Translations under genes and position numbers: made by a program
Assembly (NCBI GenBank): GCA_027315115.1
Contig: DAHUYQ010000046.1
Coordinates: 89,464-153,463, forward strand
Direction of reading: 5' to 3'
DNA length: 64,000 nt
DNA from: Solirubrobacterales bacterium
Lineage (GTDB): Bacteria; Actinomycetota; Thermoleophilia; Solirubrobacterales; Solirubrobacteraceae
Shown: in pieces, positions 52,453-61,779 of the stretch
Numbering within the stretch: position 1 is the stretch's first letter
How the letters are laid out: each line of letters starts with the position of its first letter
The notes under the pieces: generated by a model
Database searches by the model: none
The model's input: only the letters and a program-made list of their open reading frames with translations
Told to the model about the DNA's origin: nothing

Positions 52453-53622
52453 TCAGAAGGAGCGGTCCAGCCCCAGGCTCTGGGCGACGATGTTGCGAAC
52501 CATCTCGTTGGTCACCGGGCCGATCTGGTAGAGCCGCACGTCGCGCCAGTAGCGCTGCATGTCGAACTCGGCCGAGTAGCCCATGCCGCCAAGGATCTGC
52601 AGGCCGCGATCGGCCGCCCAGGTCGCGTACTCGGCGGCCACCGCCTTGGCCATCGAGGACTCGACGCCCGCGTCCTGCCCGTTGTCGTAGAGCCAGGCCG
52701 CCTTGTAGGTCAGCAGCTCGGCCTGCGCAAGCTTCATCGCCATGTCCGCGATCCAGTGCTGGATCACCTGGAAGTCGCCGATCGCGTGCCCGAAGGCGCG
52801 GCGCTCCTTGGCGTAGGCGATCGAGTCCTCCAGCACGCCGCGCAGCACGCCGGTGGCCAGCGCGGCCACGAGGATGCGCTCGTTGTTCAGCGTGGTGAGG
52901 ATGTGGCGCCAGCCCTGGTCGACCTCGCCGATCACGTGGGTGGCGGGCACGAAGGCCTCGTCGAGCTGCACCTCGCAGGAGCCCACGCAGCGCATCCCGA
53001 GCTTCGGGATCGGCGTCGCCACCACGCCCGGCTGATCGGTGGGCACCAGGAACAGCGTCTTGCCCGCGGAGGACTTCTCCCCATCGGAGGTCTTGGCCAG
53101 CAGCAGCAGGTAGTCGGAGACGTGGGCCATCGTGGACCAGATCTTGGCTCCGTTGATCAGGAAGCCATCGCCCTCGCGCCGCGCGCGCGTGATCATGCCG
53201 CCGAGCAGGTCGGTGCCCGCGCCGGGCTCGGTGATGGAGATCGCGACCTTCTTCTCACCGGCGACCATCGCGGGCACGAACTCGTCGCGCAGCTCCGGCG
53301 CGGCGAAGCGCTGGATGGACTTCGCGCAGAAGGAGGAGATCCCCCACACCCACGTCAGCCCGGCGAGGTTGCGCGCCAGCTCGTCCATCAGGATCGCCTG
53401 GATGGTGGCGCCACCGCCCTGGCCGCCGAGCGACTCGTCGATCCCCACTCCCAGGTAGCCCGCCGCCGCGAGGTCGGCGAAGAACTCGTGGGGGAAGTTG
53501 GACCCGTCGTGGTCCTCCTTGCGCTCCATCTCGTTGACCTTCGCCTTCGGGTACTTGTCGTTGACCCAGTCCCGCACCGAACGGCGGAAGTCCTCCTCCT
53601 CATCGCTGAACTTGAAGTCCAC
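52453..53622 (-). CDS. Acyl-CoA dehydrogenase
   Basis: A 389-residue acyl-CoA dehydrogenase. Motifs are SITEPGAGTDLLGGMITRAR, GAKIWSTMAHVSDYLLLLAK, LGMRCVGSCEVQLDEAFVPA and RGLQILGGMGYSAEFDMQRY, with the Glu base position E373 (QIGPVTNEMVRNI). It begins MDFKFSDEEEDFRRSVRDWV from GTG 53622. It resembles the CaiA/steroid- or branched-acyl group more than the beta-oxidation core. It sits between the LLM and SDR genes, probably in one operon, with FAD as cofactor and ETF as acceptor. Confidence 0.92.
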   Translation of the reverse strand: MDFKFSDEEEDFRRSVRDWVNDKYPKAKVNEMERKEDHDGSNFPHEFFADLAAAGYLGVGIDESLGGQGGGATIQAILMDELARNLAGLTWVWGISSFCAKSIQRFAAPELRDEFVPAMVAGEKKVAISITEPGAGTDLLGGMITRARREGDGFLINGAKIWSTMAHVSDYLLLLAKTSDGEKSSAGKTLFLVPTDQPGVVATPIPKLGMRCVGSCEVQLDEAFVPATHVIGEVDQGWRHILTTLNNERILVAALATGVLRGVLEDSIAYAKERRAFGHAIGDFQVIQHWIADMAMKLAQAELLTYKAAWLYDNGQDAGVESSMAKAVAAEYATWAADRGLQILGGMGYSAEFDMQRYWRDVRLYQIGPVTNEMVRNIVAQSLGLDRSF

Positions 53623-53674
53623 GTCATACCCTCGCTTTGGCTCTGGCGGTTTTCAGTATCGATCTCAAGCGATC

Positions 53675-54805
53675 TCAGGCGGCCGTCGAGGCCGGCGCGA
53701 GCAGCTCCTTGACTTCCTGCATCGCCTTGAATGAGTAGGCGGACATCGACGGATCGCCGAAGGGCGTGATGTTCCAGAGCACCACGTCGCGCAGGCCGGC
53801 CCGCTGGTAGTCGAGGATCCGGTCGGCAATCTGCTGCGGAGTGCCGTGCAGCGTGGCGTCGCGCACGACGCCGGGCACGATGTGGCTGGCGACGCGCTGC
53901 GCCTCGGCCAGCGAGACCTCGGTGGGCACGTAGCTGTGAAACCCGCTGCCGCCCTCGAACGGCGAGCTCGATCCGTGCTTGGCCCAGGTCTCGGGCGAGA
54001 GGCCGACCGCGGCGAACAGCAGGCGCACCAGCGTCTGGTCGCAGAGTCGCGCAAGCGTCTCCTCGTCGGGCGCGCAGAGCACGTAGGCCAGCATCGAGGG
54101 CGTGATCGCATCGGGATCGCGGTCGGCGCGCTCCGCGCTCTCCCTGATCACGCCGAGCTTCTGGCCGTAGTCCTCTGGGCTGATGTTCGTCGGTAGCCAG
54201 CCGTCGGCCAGGCGCCCGCAGATGTCGAGCATCCGCGGCCCGTGCGCGGCAAGCCAGACCGGCGGCGGCGTGCCCTCGTAGGGTTCCAGTCCGAGCACGG
54301 CCGACTCGAGCTTGAAGAACTGCCCCTCGAAGTCGACCGGGCCCTCTGCTTCCCAGAGCTTGCGTATCACCACGAGCGCCTCCTCGAGGCGCCCGACCGG
54401 CTTGCTCCACTCGATCCCGTAAGGCGCGACGTTCATCCTCTCTCCAGAGCCTAGGCCCAGGATCGAGCGTCCGCCGGCGAGATGATCGACGGTCAGCGCG
54501 TTCTGGGCAAGCATCGCGGGATGACGGCGGATGGTGTCGGTCACGCAGACGCCGACGCGGATCTTCTCGGTGGACGCCCCGGCGGCGCCCATCATCGTCA
54601 GCGGGTCGAAGTACATGTGCGGGTTGCGCTGGAACTCCGCCAGGCCGGTCATCTCCGGCGTCCATACAGAGTCTGGTATCCAGCCCATCAGGTGGCAGGG
54701 CCACCAGATCGAGTCGAAGCCTTCCGACTCCGCTCGCTGCGCGAGCTCTATCGCCTTGGACGCGGGGGGCATGATGCGCCCCGGCACTCCCATAGTCACG
54801 TGCAT
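53675..54805 (-). CDS. LLM-class flavin-dependent oxidoreductase
   Basis: A 376-residue luciferase-like TIM-barrel oxidoreductase. Features are MGVPGRIMPPASKAIELAQR, AESEGFDSIWWPCHLMGW, LTVDHLAGGRSILGLGSGER, VRLEEAL-like helices and PPPVWLAAHGPRMLDICGRL. Actinobacterial LLM enzymes use FMN or F420; the cofactor cannot be fixed here. The ATG at 54805 has no Shine-Dalgarno sequence. A -10-like GATAGT (minus strand, 54815-54820) ends 9 bases before it, so the transcript is nearly leaderless. A class B operator lies directly upstream. Confidence 0.88.
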   Translation of the reverse strand: MHVTMGVPGRIMPPASKAIELAQRAESEGFDSIWWPCHLMGWIPDSVWTPEMTGLAEFQRNPHMYFDPLTMMGAAGASTEKIRVGVCVTDTIRRHPAMLAQNALTVDHLAGGRSILGLGSGERMNVAPYGIEWSKPVGRLEEALVVIRKLWEAEGPVDFEGQFFKLESAVLGLEPYEGTPPPVWLAAHGPRMLDICGRLADGWLPTNISPEDYGQKLGVIRESAERADRDPDAITPSMLAYVLCAPDEETLARLCDQTLVRLLFAAVGLSPETWAKHGSSSPFEGGSGFHSYVPTEVSLAEAQRVASHIVPGVVRDATLHGTPQQIADRILDYQRAGLRDVVLWNITPFGDPSMSAYSFKAMQEVKELLAPASTAA

Positions 54806-54814
54806 GGGCGGGAC

Positions 54815-54837
54815 ACTATCAAACAAACATCCGTTTG
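54815..54837 (-). promoter_or_regulatory. Class B operator and -10 box upstream of the LLM gene
   Basis: CAAACATCCGTTTG (54824-54837; arms CAAAC/GTTTG) lies next to GATAGT (minus strand, 54815-54820). The same arrangement, with CAAACGATTGTTTG and TATAGT, occurs at 61780-61801. Confidence 0.65.
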
Positions 54838-54840
54838 ACA

Positions 54841-55794
54841 TCAGAGCGAGCGCTCGTAGCTCGCTTCGATCATGCGGACCTGCCGCCAGACCGTGCGATT
54901 GACCGGCGTGGCCACGCCCACCTGCTCTCCCAGACGCGCGATCTCCCCACAGAAGGCATCGATCTCTGTCGGCCGGCGGTTGATCACGTCCGCCGCCATC
55001 GAGGTCACGTGCGGGCCGGCGCCCTGGAAGGTCTGCAGGCAGTGCTGCCAGGCCTGCTCCGCCTCCAATGGAATCCCGAGCGCGTGGGCGACCGCGACGG
55101 TCTCGTCGAACATCGCGCGGACCAGCGCGATGCCGTGCTCGTCGCGCGCCACGTCGATCACGGTGCGTCGCAGCACCGCGGTCACCGGGCCCATCGGTCC
55201 AGCGAGGGCCAGCTTGGTCCAGATCACCACGTCGGCGGAGTCCAGCGCCTGCGTGGGCAGCCCGGCGTCGGTCAGGGTCCGCGCGAGCGCGCGCACGCCG
55301 TCGGGCATCCCCGCGGCGCCCCGCGGCGGGCCCAGATGCGTCACCGAGGTCCGCGCGGCGGTGGCCGGGCTCATCGTGGTCTCGCCCGGCGCGTGCTGCT
55401 CGGCCCCGACCGTGGTCGTGCCCGGCACCACGCGCTGCGCTCCGAGCACCTCGCCCAGCGCGCGATCGTTGCCGAGCCCGTTCTGCACGGTGGCGACCCA
55501 TGTCTGCTCACCGACGGCGTGGGCGATGCTGCGGGCGGCCTGTGCGCTGGCGAAGCTCTTGGTGAGCACTATCACCGCGTCCACAGGCTCCAGGTCGCGG
55601 GCGGGGTCGGTGGTGGCCCGCAGCGCGATCCTGCTGCTGCTCCCATCCGGCTTTCGCATCAGCAGACCGTCGGCGGCCACCACGTCGATGTGCTCGGGGC
55701 GCACATCCACCAGCGTGACCTCGTGTCCGGCAAGCGCGAGATGCCCGCCAAAGACGGACCCCATCGCGCCTGCGCCCAGGATCGCGAACCGCAT
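54841..55794 (-). CDS. Ketopantoate reductase-like protein (ApbA/PanE family), paralogue 2
   Basis: A 317-residue PanE/ApbA-fold NADPH-dependent reductase. The N-terminal motif is FAILGAGAMGSVFGGHLALA; other family elements are VLTKSFASAQAARSIAHAVG, VATVQNGLGNDRALGEVLGA, the lysine helix VIWTKLALAGPMGPVTAVL and PLEAEQAWQHCLQTF. Its location in a catabolic island, with a class A operator 53 bases upstream, suggests reduction of a 2-oxo acid (or the reverse) rather than pantothenate synthesis. The window's other paralogue is at 8077. Confidence 0.85.
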   Translation of the reverse strand: MRFAILGAGAMGSVFGGHLALAGHEVTLVDVRPEHIDVVAADGLLMRKPDGSSSRIALRATTDPARDLEPVDAVIVLTKSFASAQAARSIAHAVGEQTWVATVQNGLGNDRALGEVLGAQRVVPGTTTVGAEQHAPGETTMSPATAARTSVTHLGPPRGAAGMPDGVRALARTLTDAGLPTQALDSADVVIWTKLALAGPMGPVTAVLRRTVIDVARDEHGIALVRAMFDETVAVAHALGIPLEAEQAWQHCLQTFQGAGPHVTSMAADVINRRPTEIDAFCGEIARLGEQVGVATPVNRTVWRQVRMIEASYERSL

Positions 55795-55833
55795 CAGAGA
55801 AGCCGGGCCGAGTCGCGTTTCATGGGCAGCAGG

Positions 55834-57138
55834 CTACCAGGCGTTCTCTACCAATTGATTGGTAGATTGCACTCGCGAGGGCCCGCCCCGGCCCGCGCCC
55901 GGCGAGACAGGGCGAACGTCGGTCGGGCGCAGCGAATGGATCGATGTAGAGCCGGCCAGGGCGAGCGTGCCGACCAGCTCGGAGCGAATGATCTCCACCG
56001 CGCGCGCGACGCCCGCCTCGCCTGCGGCGCCGAGCCCGTAGACCAGCGAGCGCCCCAGAAGGCACGCCCTGGCGCCCAGCGCGATCGCCTTGACCACGTC
56101 GCTTCCGCGCCGGATGCCCCCGTCGAGGTACACCTCCGCGTCCTGGCCCACGGCGTCCACGATCGCGGGAAGCGCACTGATCGCCGAGGGCGCGTGATCG
56201 AGCTGGCGCCCGCCGTGGTTGGAGACCGAGATCGCCTGTGCCCCGCGCCGGATCGCCTCTCGCGCATCCTCGGGATGCAGGATCCCCTTCACCACAAGCG
56301 GCCCCTCCCACTGTGCCCGGAACCAGCTCAGGTCCTCCCAGGTGGCCGACGGATCGAACTGGCTGTTGATGTAGACGGTCGCGCTCACCGCGTCCAGCGC
56401 CTCGCTGTCCCGGCCCACCACGTTTGCCCACTGCAGCCGCGGCTCTCGGATCAGGCGACGGGCCCACCGCGGATGCAGCGCGCCTTCCACCAGAGACCGG
56501 ACGGTGGCACGTGGCGGGACGCCGAAGCCGTTGCGCCGGTCGCGGTCGCGTCCGGCGGCGCGAGGCACGTCCACCGTCAGCACCAGCGCGCGGTGACCGC
56601 AGGCGCGAGCGCGATCGAGCAGCTCCCTGACGAGCCCCCGGTCGCGCCAGAGGTACATCTGAAACCACAGCGGGCCGCCGCTGGCCTGGCTGACCTCCTC
56701 GATCCGATAGGAGGACATCGCGCCCAGCACGCAGATCGAGCCGGCAGCGTCCATCGCCCGCGCGAGCGCAAGCTCGCCGGCGGGATCGACGAGCCCGAGC
56801 AGCCCCATCGGCGCCGCCAGCAGCGGCGCCGCGATCGGCTGGCCCAGAACGCTGGTGGCGATGTCCACCTCGGAGACGTCGGCCAGCACGCGCGGCAGCA
56901 GCTCCAGGGCGCGAAAGTGCTGCCGGTTGCGGACCGCCGTCACCTCGTCGGCCGCTGCGCCGTCGACGAAGTCGAAGATCACCCGCGGCAGCGAGTGGCG
57001 CGCCAGATCGCGCAGCTCCCCGATCGTGCCGCAGCGCGCGGCGCGAGCCTCGTCGGTGCCGGCCGCGCGGATGCGCCTTCGAAGGTCAGGCAGCTCTGCC
57101 GCAAGCTGTCTGCGCAGCACCGCGGCGAGCTCGTTCAT
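55834..57138 (-). CDS. FMN-dependent alpha-hydroxyacid oxidase/dehydrogenase
   Basis: A 434-residue protein of the L-lactate/mandelate dehydrogenase family. Visible features are SLPRVIFDFVDGAAADEVTA, LLAAPMGLLGLVDPAGEL, PLWFQMYLWRDRG, the FMN/substrate lysine in PLVVKGILHPEDA and the active-site SNHGGRQLDHAPS. A 2-hydroxy acid would be oxidised to a 2-oxo acid, fitting the neighbouring ketopantoate-reductase-like gene. MftD-type pre-mycofactocin synthase is a distant alternative; no mftABC is present. Its ATG overlaps the upstream OYE-gene stop as ATGA. Its last codons contain a class A operator. Confidence 0.9.
   Translation of the reverse strand: MNELAAVLRRQLAAELPDLRRRIRAAGTDEARAARCGTIGELRDLARHSLPRVIFDFVDGAAADEVTAVRNRQHFRALELLPRVLADVSEVDIATSVLGQPIAAPLLAAPMGLLGLVDPAGELALARAMDAAGSICVLGAMSSYRIEEVSQASGGPLWFQMYLWRDRGLVRELLDRARACGHRALVLTVDVPRAAGRDRDRRNGFGVPPRATVRSLVEGALHPRWARRLIREPRLQWANVVGRDSEALDAVSATVYINSQFDPSATWEDLSWFRAQWEGPLVVKGILHPEDAREAIRRGAQAISVSNHGGRQLDHAPSAISALPAIVDAVGQDAEVYLDGGIRRGSDVVKAIALGARACLLGRSLVYGLGAAGEAGVARAVEIIRSELVGTLALAGSTSIHSLRPTDVRPVSPGAGRGGPSRVQSTNQLVENAW
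55847..55866 (-). promoter_or_regulatory. Class A operator upstream of the ketopantoate-reductase-like gene
   Basis: TCTACCAATTGATTGGTAGA is an 18/20 palindrome with 8-bp arms, containing the ACCAA-N4-TTGGT core at 55850-55863. It lies inside the 3' end of the hydroxyacid-oxidase gene and 53 bases upstream of the next start at 55794. TAGAGA follows on the minus strand. Confidence 0.7.
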
Positions 57139-59045
57139 ACAGACAGTCCGGCGTCGGCGCCCGCGTTCACCGCCGCTACGAAGTCGGCCGGCGTGAGGGC
57201 GTCGCCCAGGATCACCGCCTCCGTGCCGTTGATCGCGGCCGCCAGGTCTTCGCCGCGCGGGCGCCAGCCGATCGCCAGCGCGACGTCGTCGGCCTCCACG
57301 AAGCCCTCGCCACCGTCGGGGCGCTGGTATACGACCCTGCCGGGCTCGATCATGGTCACTTTCGCCTCGGTCAAGATCTGCACGCCGGCCTCGCGGAGAT
57401 CCCCCAGCAGCCGCCGGCGCGTGATCTGCTCGACGCCGCGTCCCACGCCGGGCATCATCTCCAGGATCGAAACCGCGCCCGCGCTGCCGGCGAGGAACTC
57501 CGCCGTCTCGCAGCCGGTGGCGCTGCCGCCGATCACGGCGACCCTGCGTCCCGGAGCGATGCGCGCCCGCCCGAGCAGGATCTCCTGTGCGTCCAGCACG
57601 TGCGCGGCGTCGATGCCGGCGATCGGTGGGATCAGCGGGTCGGCTCCGACGGCGAGGACCACCACGTCAGGCGCCTGCTGCTCGATCTCCGCGGCTCCGA
57701 CCTCGACCCCGGTGTGGATCTCGACGCCGAGCTTGGCGAGAAGCTGCGACTGGTAGGAGCGAAAGCGCAGCACGTCCGCCTTGCTCGGGGCGCGGGCGGC
57801 GACGTCGAGCTTGCCTCCAAGCTCCTGGTCGCGCTCCCAGATCGACACCTCGTGGCCGCGCATGCGCGCGATCCTGGCCGCCTCCATGCCGGCCGGCCCG
57901 CCGCCCACGACCATCACCCGGCGCGGCTGCTGCGCGGGCACGATCTCGAAGGTGCCGTCGCGCCCGACCTCCGGGTTCACGGCGCAGCGCGCCTCCTCCG
58001 CGCGCGCGACGAGGTCCACGCAGGCGTTGCAGGCGATGCACGGCCGGATCTCCTCGCGCCGGCCGGACGCCGCCTTGGCAGGCCAGTCCGGGTCGGCGAT
58101 CAGCGCGCGTCCCACGGCAATCAGATCGGCCTGCCCTTCCTGCAGCAGCCGCTCGGCCAGATCCACGTCGTCCAGGCGCCCGGCGGCGATCACCGGTACC
58201 GAGACGCCCTCGCGAATCCTTCCCGCCAGCGGCGCCAGGCAGCCGTGCGGCATCGACATCGGCGGGATCGTCAGGTGCAGCGCGTACCAGTTGCCGGCAG
58301 AGACCGAGATGCACGAGACTCCCTCCTGCTCAAGCCACTGGCAGACCTGCGCCGATTCCTCGACACCGAAGCCACCCTGCGCCCCCTCTTCGCCGGAGAT
58401 GCGGAAGAAGATGGGAAAGTCCTGTCCGCAGGCGGCGCGGATCGCGCGCACTATCTCGATCATGAAGCTGGCCCGCCCGCGCAGGTCGCCGCCGTAGCGG
58501 TCCTCGCGGTGGTTGGAGAGGGGCGAGAGGAACTCGCAGGGCAGGTAGCAGTGCGCCCCGTGCACCTCGACGAAGTCGAAGCCCGCCGAGCGGCAGTTCA
58601 CGGCCGCGCGCGCGTAGCTTGCGATCAGCTCATGGATGTCGGCTTCGGAGAGCTCTCGGGGCACCGGCGTCCGGCGCGAAAGGGGGATCGGCGACGGGGC
58701 GATCGGCTCGCCCAGCAGGGTCTGGCGACCGGGATGCCAGAGCTGGACGCCGACCGGCACGTCGTGGCGCTGCACCGCCTGCGCAAGGCGGCTGAGCCCC
58801 GGCACGTAGCGCTCGTCGTGCAGGCGCAGCTCCGGCCCCACGCCGTAGGCGTCCGGCGAGACCAGCGAAGCCTCCAGGACCATCAGGCCGAGGCCGCCGC
58901 GCGCGCGGCGCTCGTAGTAGGCGATCGTCTCCTCGGTGACAAACCCCTCGTGGTCGGGCAGACCTGTGCCCATCGCGGGCATCACGACGCGGTTCTTCAG
59001 GCTGAGCCCCGCGACCTCGCATTCAGAGAACAGCAGACCGCTCAT
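57135..59045 (-). CDS. Old-yellow-enzyme/2,4-dienoyl-CoA reductase-type NADH:flavin oxidoreductase
   Basis: A 636-residue protein built like FadH and BaiCD/BaiH. The N-terminal OYE TIM barrel binds FMN (KNRVVMPAMGTGLPDHEGFV, QLWHPGRQT, EVHGAHCYLPCEFLSPLSNH). A Cys cluster for [4Fe-4S] follows (CIACNACVDLVARAEEARC), then two nucleotide-binding folds (VMVVGGGPAGMEAARIA, VAVIGGSATGCETAEFL). It would reduce a conjugated C=C bond of an unsaturated acyl-CoA or cyclic enone with NAD(P)H. It overlaps the ABC ATPase upstream and the hydroxyacid oxidase downstream by ATGA. Confidence 0.93.
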   Translation of the reverse strand: MSGLLFSECEVAGLSLKNRVVMPAMGTGLPDHEGFVTEETIAYYERRARGGLGLMVLEASLVSPDAYGVGPELRLHDERYVPGLSRLAQAVQRHDVPVGVQLWHPGRQTLLGEPIAPSPIPLSRRTPVPRELSEADIHELIASYARAAVNCRSAGFDFVEVHGAHCYLPCEFLSPLSNHREDRYGGDLRGRASFMIEIVRAIRAACGQDFPIFFRISGEEGAQGGFGVEESAQVCQWLEQEGVSCISVSAGNWYALHLTIPPMSMPHGCLAPLAGRIREGVSVPVIAAGRLDDVDLAERLLQEGQADLIAVGRALIADPDWPAKAASGRREEIRPCIACNACVDLVARAEEARCAVNPEVGRDGTFEIVPAQQPRRVMVVGGGPAGMEAARIARMRGHEVSIWERDQELGGKLDVAARAPSKADVLRFRSYQSQLLAKLGVEIHTGVEVGAAEIEQQAPDVVVLAVGADPLIPPIAGIDAAHVLDAQEILLGRARIAPGRRVAVIGGSATGCETAEFLAGSAGAVSILEMMPGVGRGVEQITRRRLLGDLREAGVQILTEAKVTMIEPGRVVYQRPDGGEGFVEADDVALAIGWRPRGEDLAAAINGTEAVILGDALTPADFVAAVNAGADAGLSV

Positions 59046-60673
59046 CGTCCGGCCGCAACCTTGCCGCTGGCCTCGGGAGCTTGACCGCCGGCCTGGCCGG
59101 CCCCGCCGCCGCCCGCCTCAGAGGTCTCGTAGCAGAGGCCGAGGATCGCGGCGTCGGAGATCCCCTCATCGCGCAACTCGCCGACGCAGCGCCCCTCGCG
59201 CATCACCAGCACGCGGTGGCTGAGCCCCACCACCTCCTCCAGCTCCGAGGAGATCACGATGATGCCCGCTCCCTCGCGGGCCAGCCTGGCGATCAGCGCG
59301 AAGATCTCCTGCTTGGCCCCGACGTCCACGCCAGCGGTCGGCTCGTCGAATATCAGCACCTTGGCCTCCGTCAGCTCCCACTTGGCGATCAGCGCCTTCT
59401 GCTGGTTGCCGCCCGAGAGCAGCTTCAGCGCGCGCGTGGCGGTGGGAGTCGAGACGTTGAGCCGCTTGATCCGGTCCATCACGGTGCGGCGCTCGTGCTT
59501 CTCGCGCACCAGGCCGAGGCCGCGGACCGCGAATTTCCTGATCACCGGCAGCGTGACGTTGGCGGCTATCGACATATCCACGACGGCGCCCTGGCCGCGC
59601 CTGTCCTCTGGCAGCAGCGCCAGCCCCATCTCGATCGCCTGCCGCGGGTTGGATATGCGGCGCTTCTGGCCGGCGATCTCGATCTCGCCGCTCTCCTTGG
59701 AGTCGGCGCCGAAGAGCATCCGCACGATCTCGGTGCGACCGGAGCCCACGAGCCCGGCGAGGCCGAGGATTTCACCGGGGTAGAGGTCGAAGGAGACGTC
59801 CCGCACCCGTCCGCCGCAGAGATCGCGCACGCGCAGCAGCGGAGCGTCGGCGCGTGGCGCCGTGCGCTCGGGAAACTGCTCTCCGAGCCTGCGGCCCACG
59901 ATCTGCTCCACCAGCATCGCCTTGTCCACGGCGCTTGTCGGATGCGTGCCCACCCACTTCCCGTCCTTCATCACCGTGACCCTGTCGGTCAGCTCCAAGA
60001 TCTCGTCGAGCCTGTGCGAGACGTAGATGACGGTGACGCCGCTGCGCTTGAGGTCGCGCACGACCGCCTTCAAAGCCTCCACCTCGGTCTCTGTCAGCGC
60101 GACGGTCGGCTCGTCCATGATCAGCACGCGCGCCTTGCGGGCCAGGGCGCGGGCGATCATCACAAGGCGCTGCTGCGCCGGCGAGAGCGTTTCGGCCTTG
60201 CGCCGCACGTCGGCGTCCAGGCGCACCGTCTCGGCCACCGCACGCGCCTGACGGTTGACCGAGCGCCACTGCACCCGCCCCGTCCGCGAGGCGGGCTGGA
60301 TGCCCATCATGATGTTCTCGGCGGCCGAGAGGCCGAGCGCCAGCGAGAGCTCCTGGGGTATCACGTCGATGCCCAGCTTCACCGCGTCGGCCGGCACCGA
60401 GAACCGCCGGGGCTGGCCTTCGAAGAGGATCTCGCCGCGGTCGTGGCCGTAGATGCCCGAGAGCACCTTCAGAAGCGTCGACTTGCCTGCGCCGTTCTCA
60501 CCGACCAGGCCGTGCACCTCGCCGGCCTTGAAGGCGATGCTCACGTCGTCCAGGGCGATCACCCCGGGGAACACCTTGCTCAGCGAGCGACCCTCGAGGA
60601 TCGTCGCCGCCGCGTCCTTTGAGCGCGAAGCGCTCGTCTGGCCCTCCTGGGCGCCGTTGCGCATCGCGCTCAT
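59042..60673 (-). CDS. Ribose-type ABC transporter, duplicated ATP-binding subunit
   Basis: A 543-residue RbsA/MglA-type ATPase with two domains. Domain 1: Walker A GENGAGKST, signature LSPAQQRLVMIARAL, Walker B VLIMDEPTVAL. Domain 2: Walker-A-like GLVGSGRTE, signature LSGGNQQKALIAKWEL, Walker B VLIFDEPTAGVDVGA. This asymmetry is normal for sugar-type importers. Both overlaps (permease stop and OYE start) are ATGA, so it belongs to one operon with them. The linkage to oxidoreductases suggests import of a non-sugar substrate. The C-terminus is Gly/Ala-rich. Confidence 0.93.
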   Translation of the reverse strand: MSAMRNGAQEGQTSASRSKDAAATILEGRSLSKVFPGVIALDDVSIAFKAGEVHGLVGENGAGKSTLLKVLSGIYGHDRGEILFEGQPRRFSVPADAVKLGIDVIPQELSLALGLSAAENIMMGIQPASRTGRVQWRSVNRQARAVAETVRLDADVRRKAETLSPAQQRLVMIARALARKARVLIMDEPTVALTETEVEALKAVVRDLKRSGVTVIYVSHRLDEILELTDRVTVMKDGKWVGTHPTSAVDKAMLVEQIVGRRLGEQFPERTAPRADAPLLRVRDLCGGRVRDVSFDLYPGEILGLAGLVGSGRTEIVRMLFGADSKESGEIEIAGQKRRISNPRQAIEMGLALLPEDRRGQGAVVDMSIAANVTLPVIRKFAVRGLGLVREKHERRTVMDRIKRLNVSTPTATRALKLLSGGNQQKALIAKWELTEAKVLIFDEPTAGVDVGAKQEIFALIARLAREGAGIIVISSELEEVVGLSHRVLVMREGRCVGELRDEGISDAAILGLCYETSEAGGGGAGQAGGQAPEASGKVAAGR

Positions 60674-61701
60674 CTCCGACCGCGATTGCCGATGCGGGAG
60701 ACGAGCACGCCGATGATGAAGACCGCGCCCTCGATGATGTTGGTCGTCGAGGCGCCGTAGTTCATCAGCGTCAGCCCGTTCTGGATCATCTCGAAGAACA
60801 GCACGCCGATCACGGTGCCCCAGACGTGAAACTCGCCGGGCCGCAGCACCGAGGCCCCGAGGAACACGCCCGCGTAGGCGGGGATCAGCAGGCCGCTGGC
60901 CGATTCGGGATATGAGGAGGCCGCCTGCGAGGTGATGATGATCGCCGCGATCGCGGCGGCGATGCCGACCATCACGAAGCCGGCTGTGCGCATCAGCTCC
61001 ACGTTGATCCCCGAGAGCCGTGCCGCCTCCTGGTTGCCGCCTACCGCCGCCATCCGACGTCCCAGCACGGTGTGGCGCGTCACGTACCAGAGCACGACCG
61101 CGACGGCGAGCGCGAACCAGACCGGAAGGGTGAATCCCAGGAACTGGTCCCGCGCGAGCGCCACGTATGACGGGGAGAGGCCCTGGAAGACCGTCTTGGC
61201 TTCGGTTATCTGAAGTTCGATTCCCTCGAAGATGATCCCCGCGCCGAGGGTGACGACGAATGCCGAGACTCTCGACCACGCGATGATCGACCCCAGCACG
61301 AACCCGATGCCGGCGCCGATGCCGATCGTGACGATGATCGACGAGCCGGCCGCGAAATGGCTGAAGGCCATCAGGCTCACGACGATCGCCGCGAGCACCT
61401 GCGTGTGGTAGCCGATCGAAAGGTCGAAGTCGCCCATGATCATCGGCACCGTCAGGCCGAAGGCGAGCACCCCGAGGGGCGCCGCGCCGGAGAGCACGGC
61501 ACGCAGGTTGTTGAGCGTCGGAAAGGCGCTCGGCCGCTCCAGCGAGAAGAAGAGGATCAGGACGACGAACGCCACCAGCAGCCCGTAGGACTGGAAGAAG
61601 GGCCCCGCCGACTCGCGGAGCTTGCCGAAGCTCAGCCCCGCTTGACGCTTGGGCGCGCCTCCTGCGGATGGGACAAGTGTGGCGGACTGCTGGGTGCTCA
61701 C
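60670..61701 (-). CDS. Ribose-type ABC transporter permease
   Basis: A 343-residue RbsC-like (BPD_transp_2) permease with about eight to ten transmembrane helices, including YGLLVAFVVLILFFSLERPS, APLGVLAFGLTVPMIMGDFD (with the family DLSIG turn) and GLLIPAYAGVFLGASVLRPG. Start is GTG 61701 with AAGGAG 8 bases upstream. It is the first gene of the ABC-OYE-hydroxyacid-oxidase operon. No periplasmic binding protein is encoded in the window, so it may be encoded elsewhere. Confidence 0.92.
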   Translation of the reverse strand: MSTQQSATLVPSAGGAPKRQAGLSFGKLRESAGPFFQSYGLLVAFVVLILFFSLERPSAFPTLNNLRAVLSGAAPLGVLAFGLTVPMIMGDFDLSIGYHTQVLAAIVVSLMAFSHFAAGSSIIVTIGIGAGIGFVLGSIIAWSRVSAFVVTLGAGIIFEGIELQITEAKTVFQGLSPSYVALARDQFLGFTLPVWFALAVAVVLWYVTRHTVLGRRMAAVGGNQEAARLSGINVELMRTAGFVMVGIAAAIAAIIITSQAASSYPESASGLLIPAYAGVFLGASVLRPGEFHVWGTVIGVLFFEMIQNGLTLMNYGASTTNIIEGAVFIIGVLVSRIGNRGRR

Positions 61702-61779
61702 GCTCTGCTCCTTGGTTCTCGTCGAAGATGTCCCGCCAGTGGCTGGAAAGCCCGCGAGAGGAACCTGCGGGGCGGGGCG

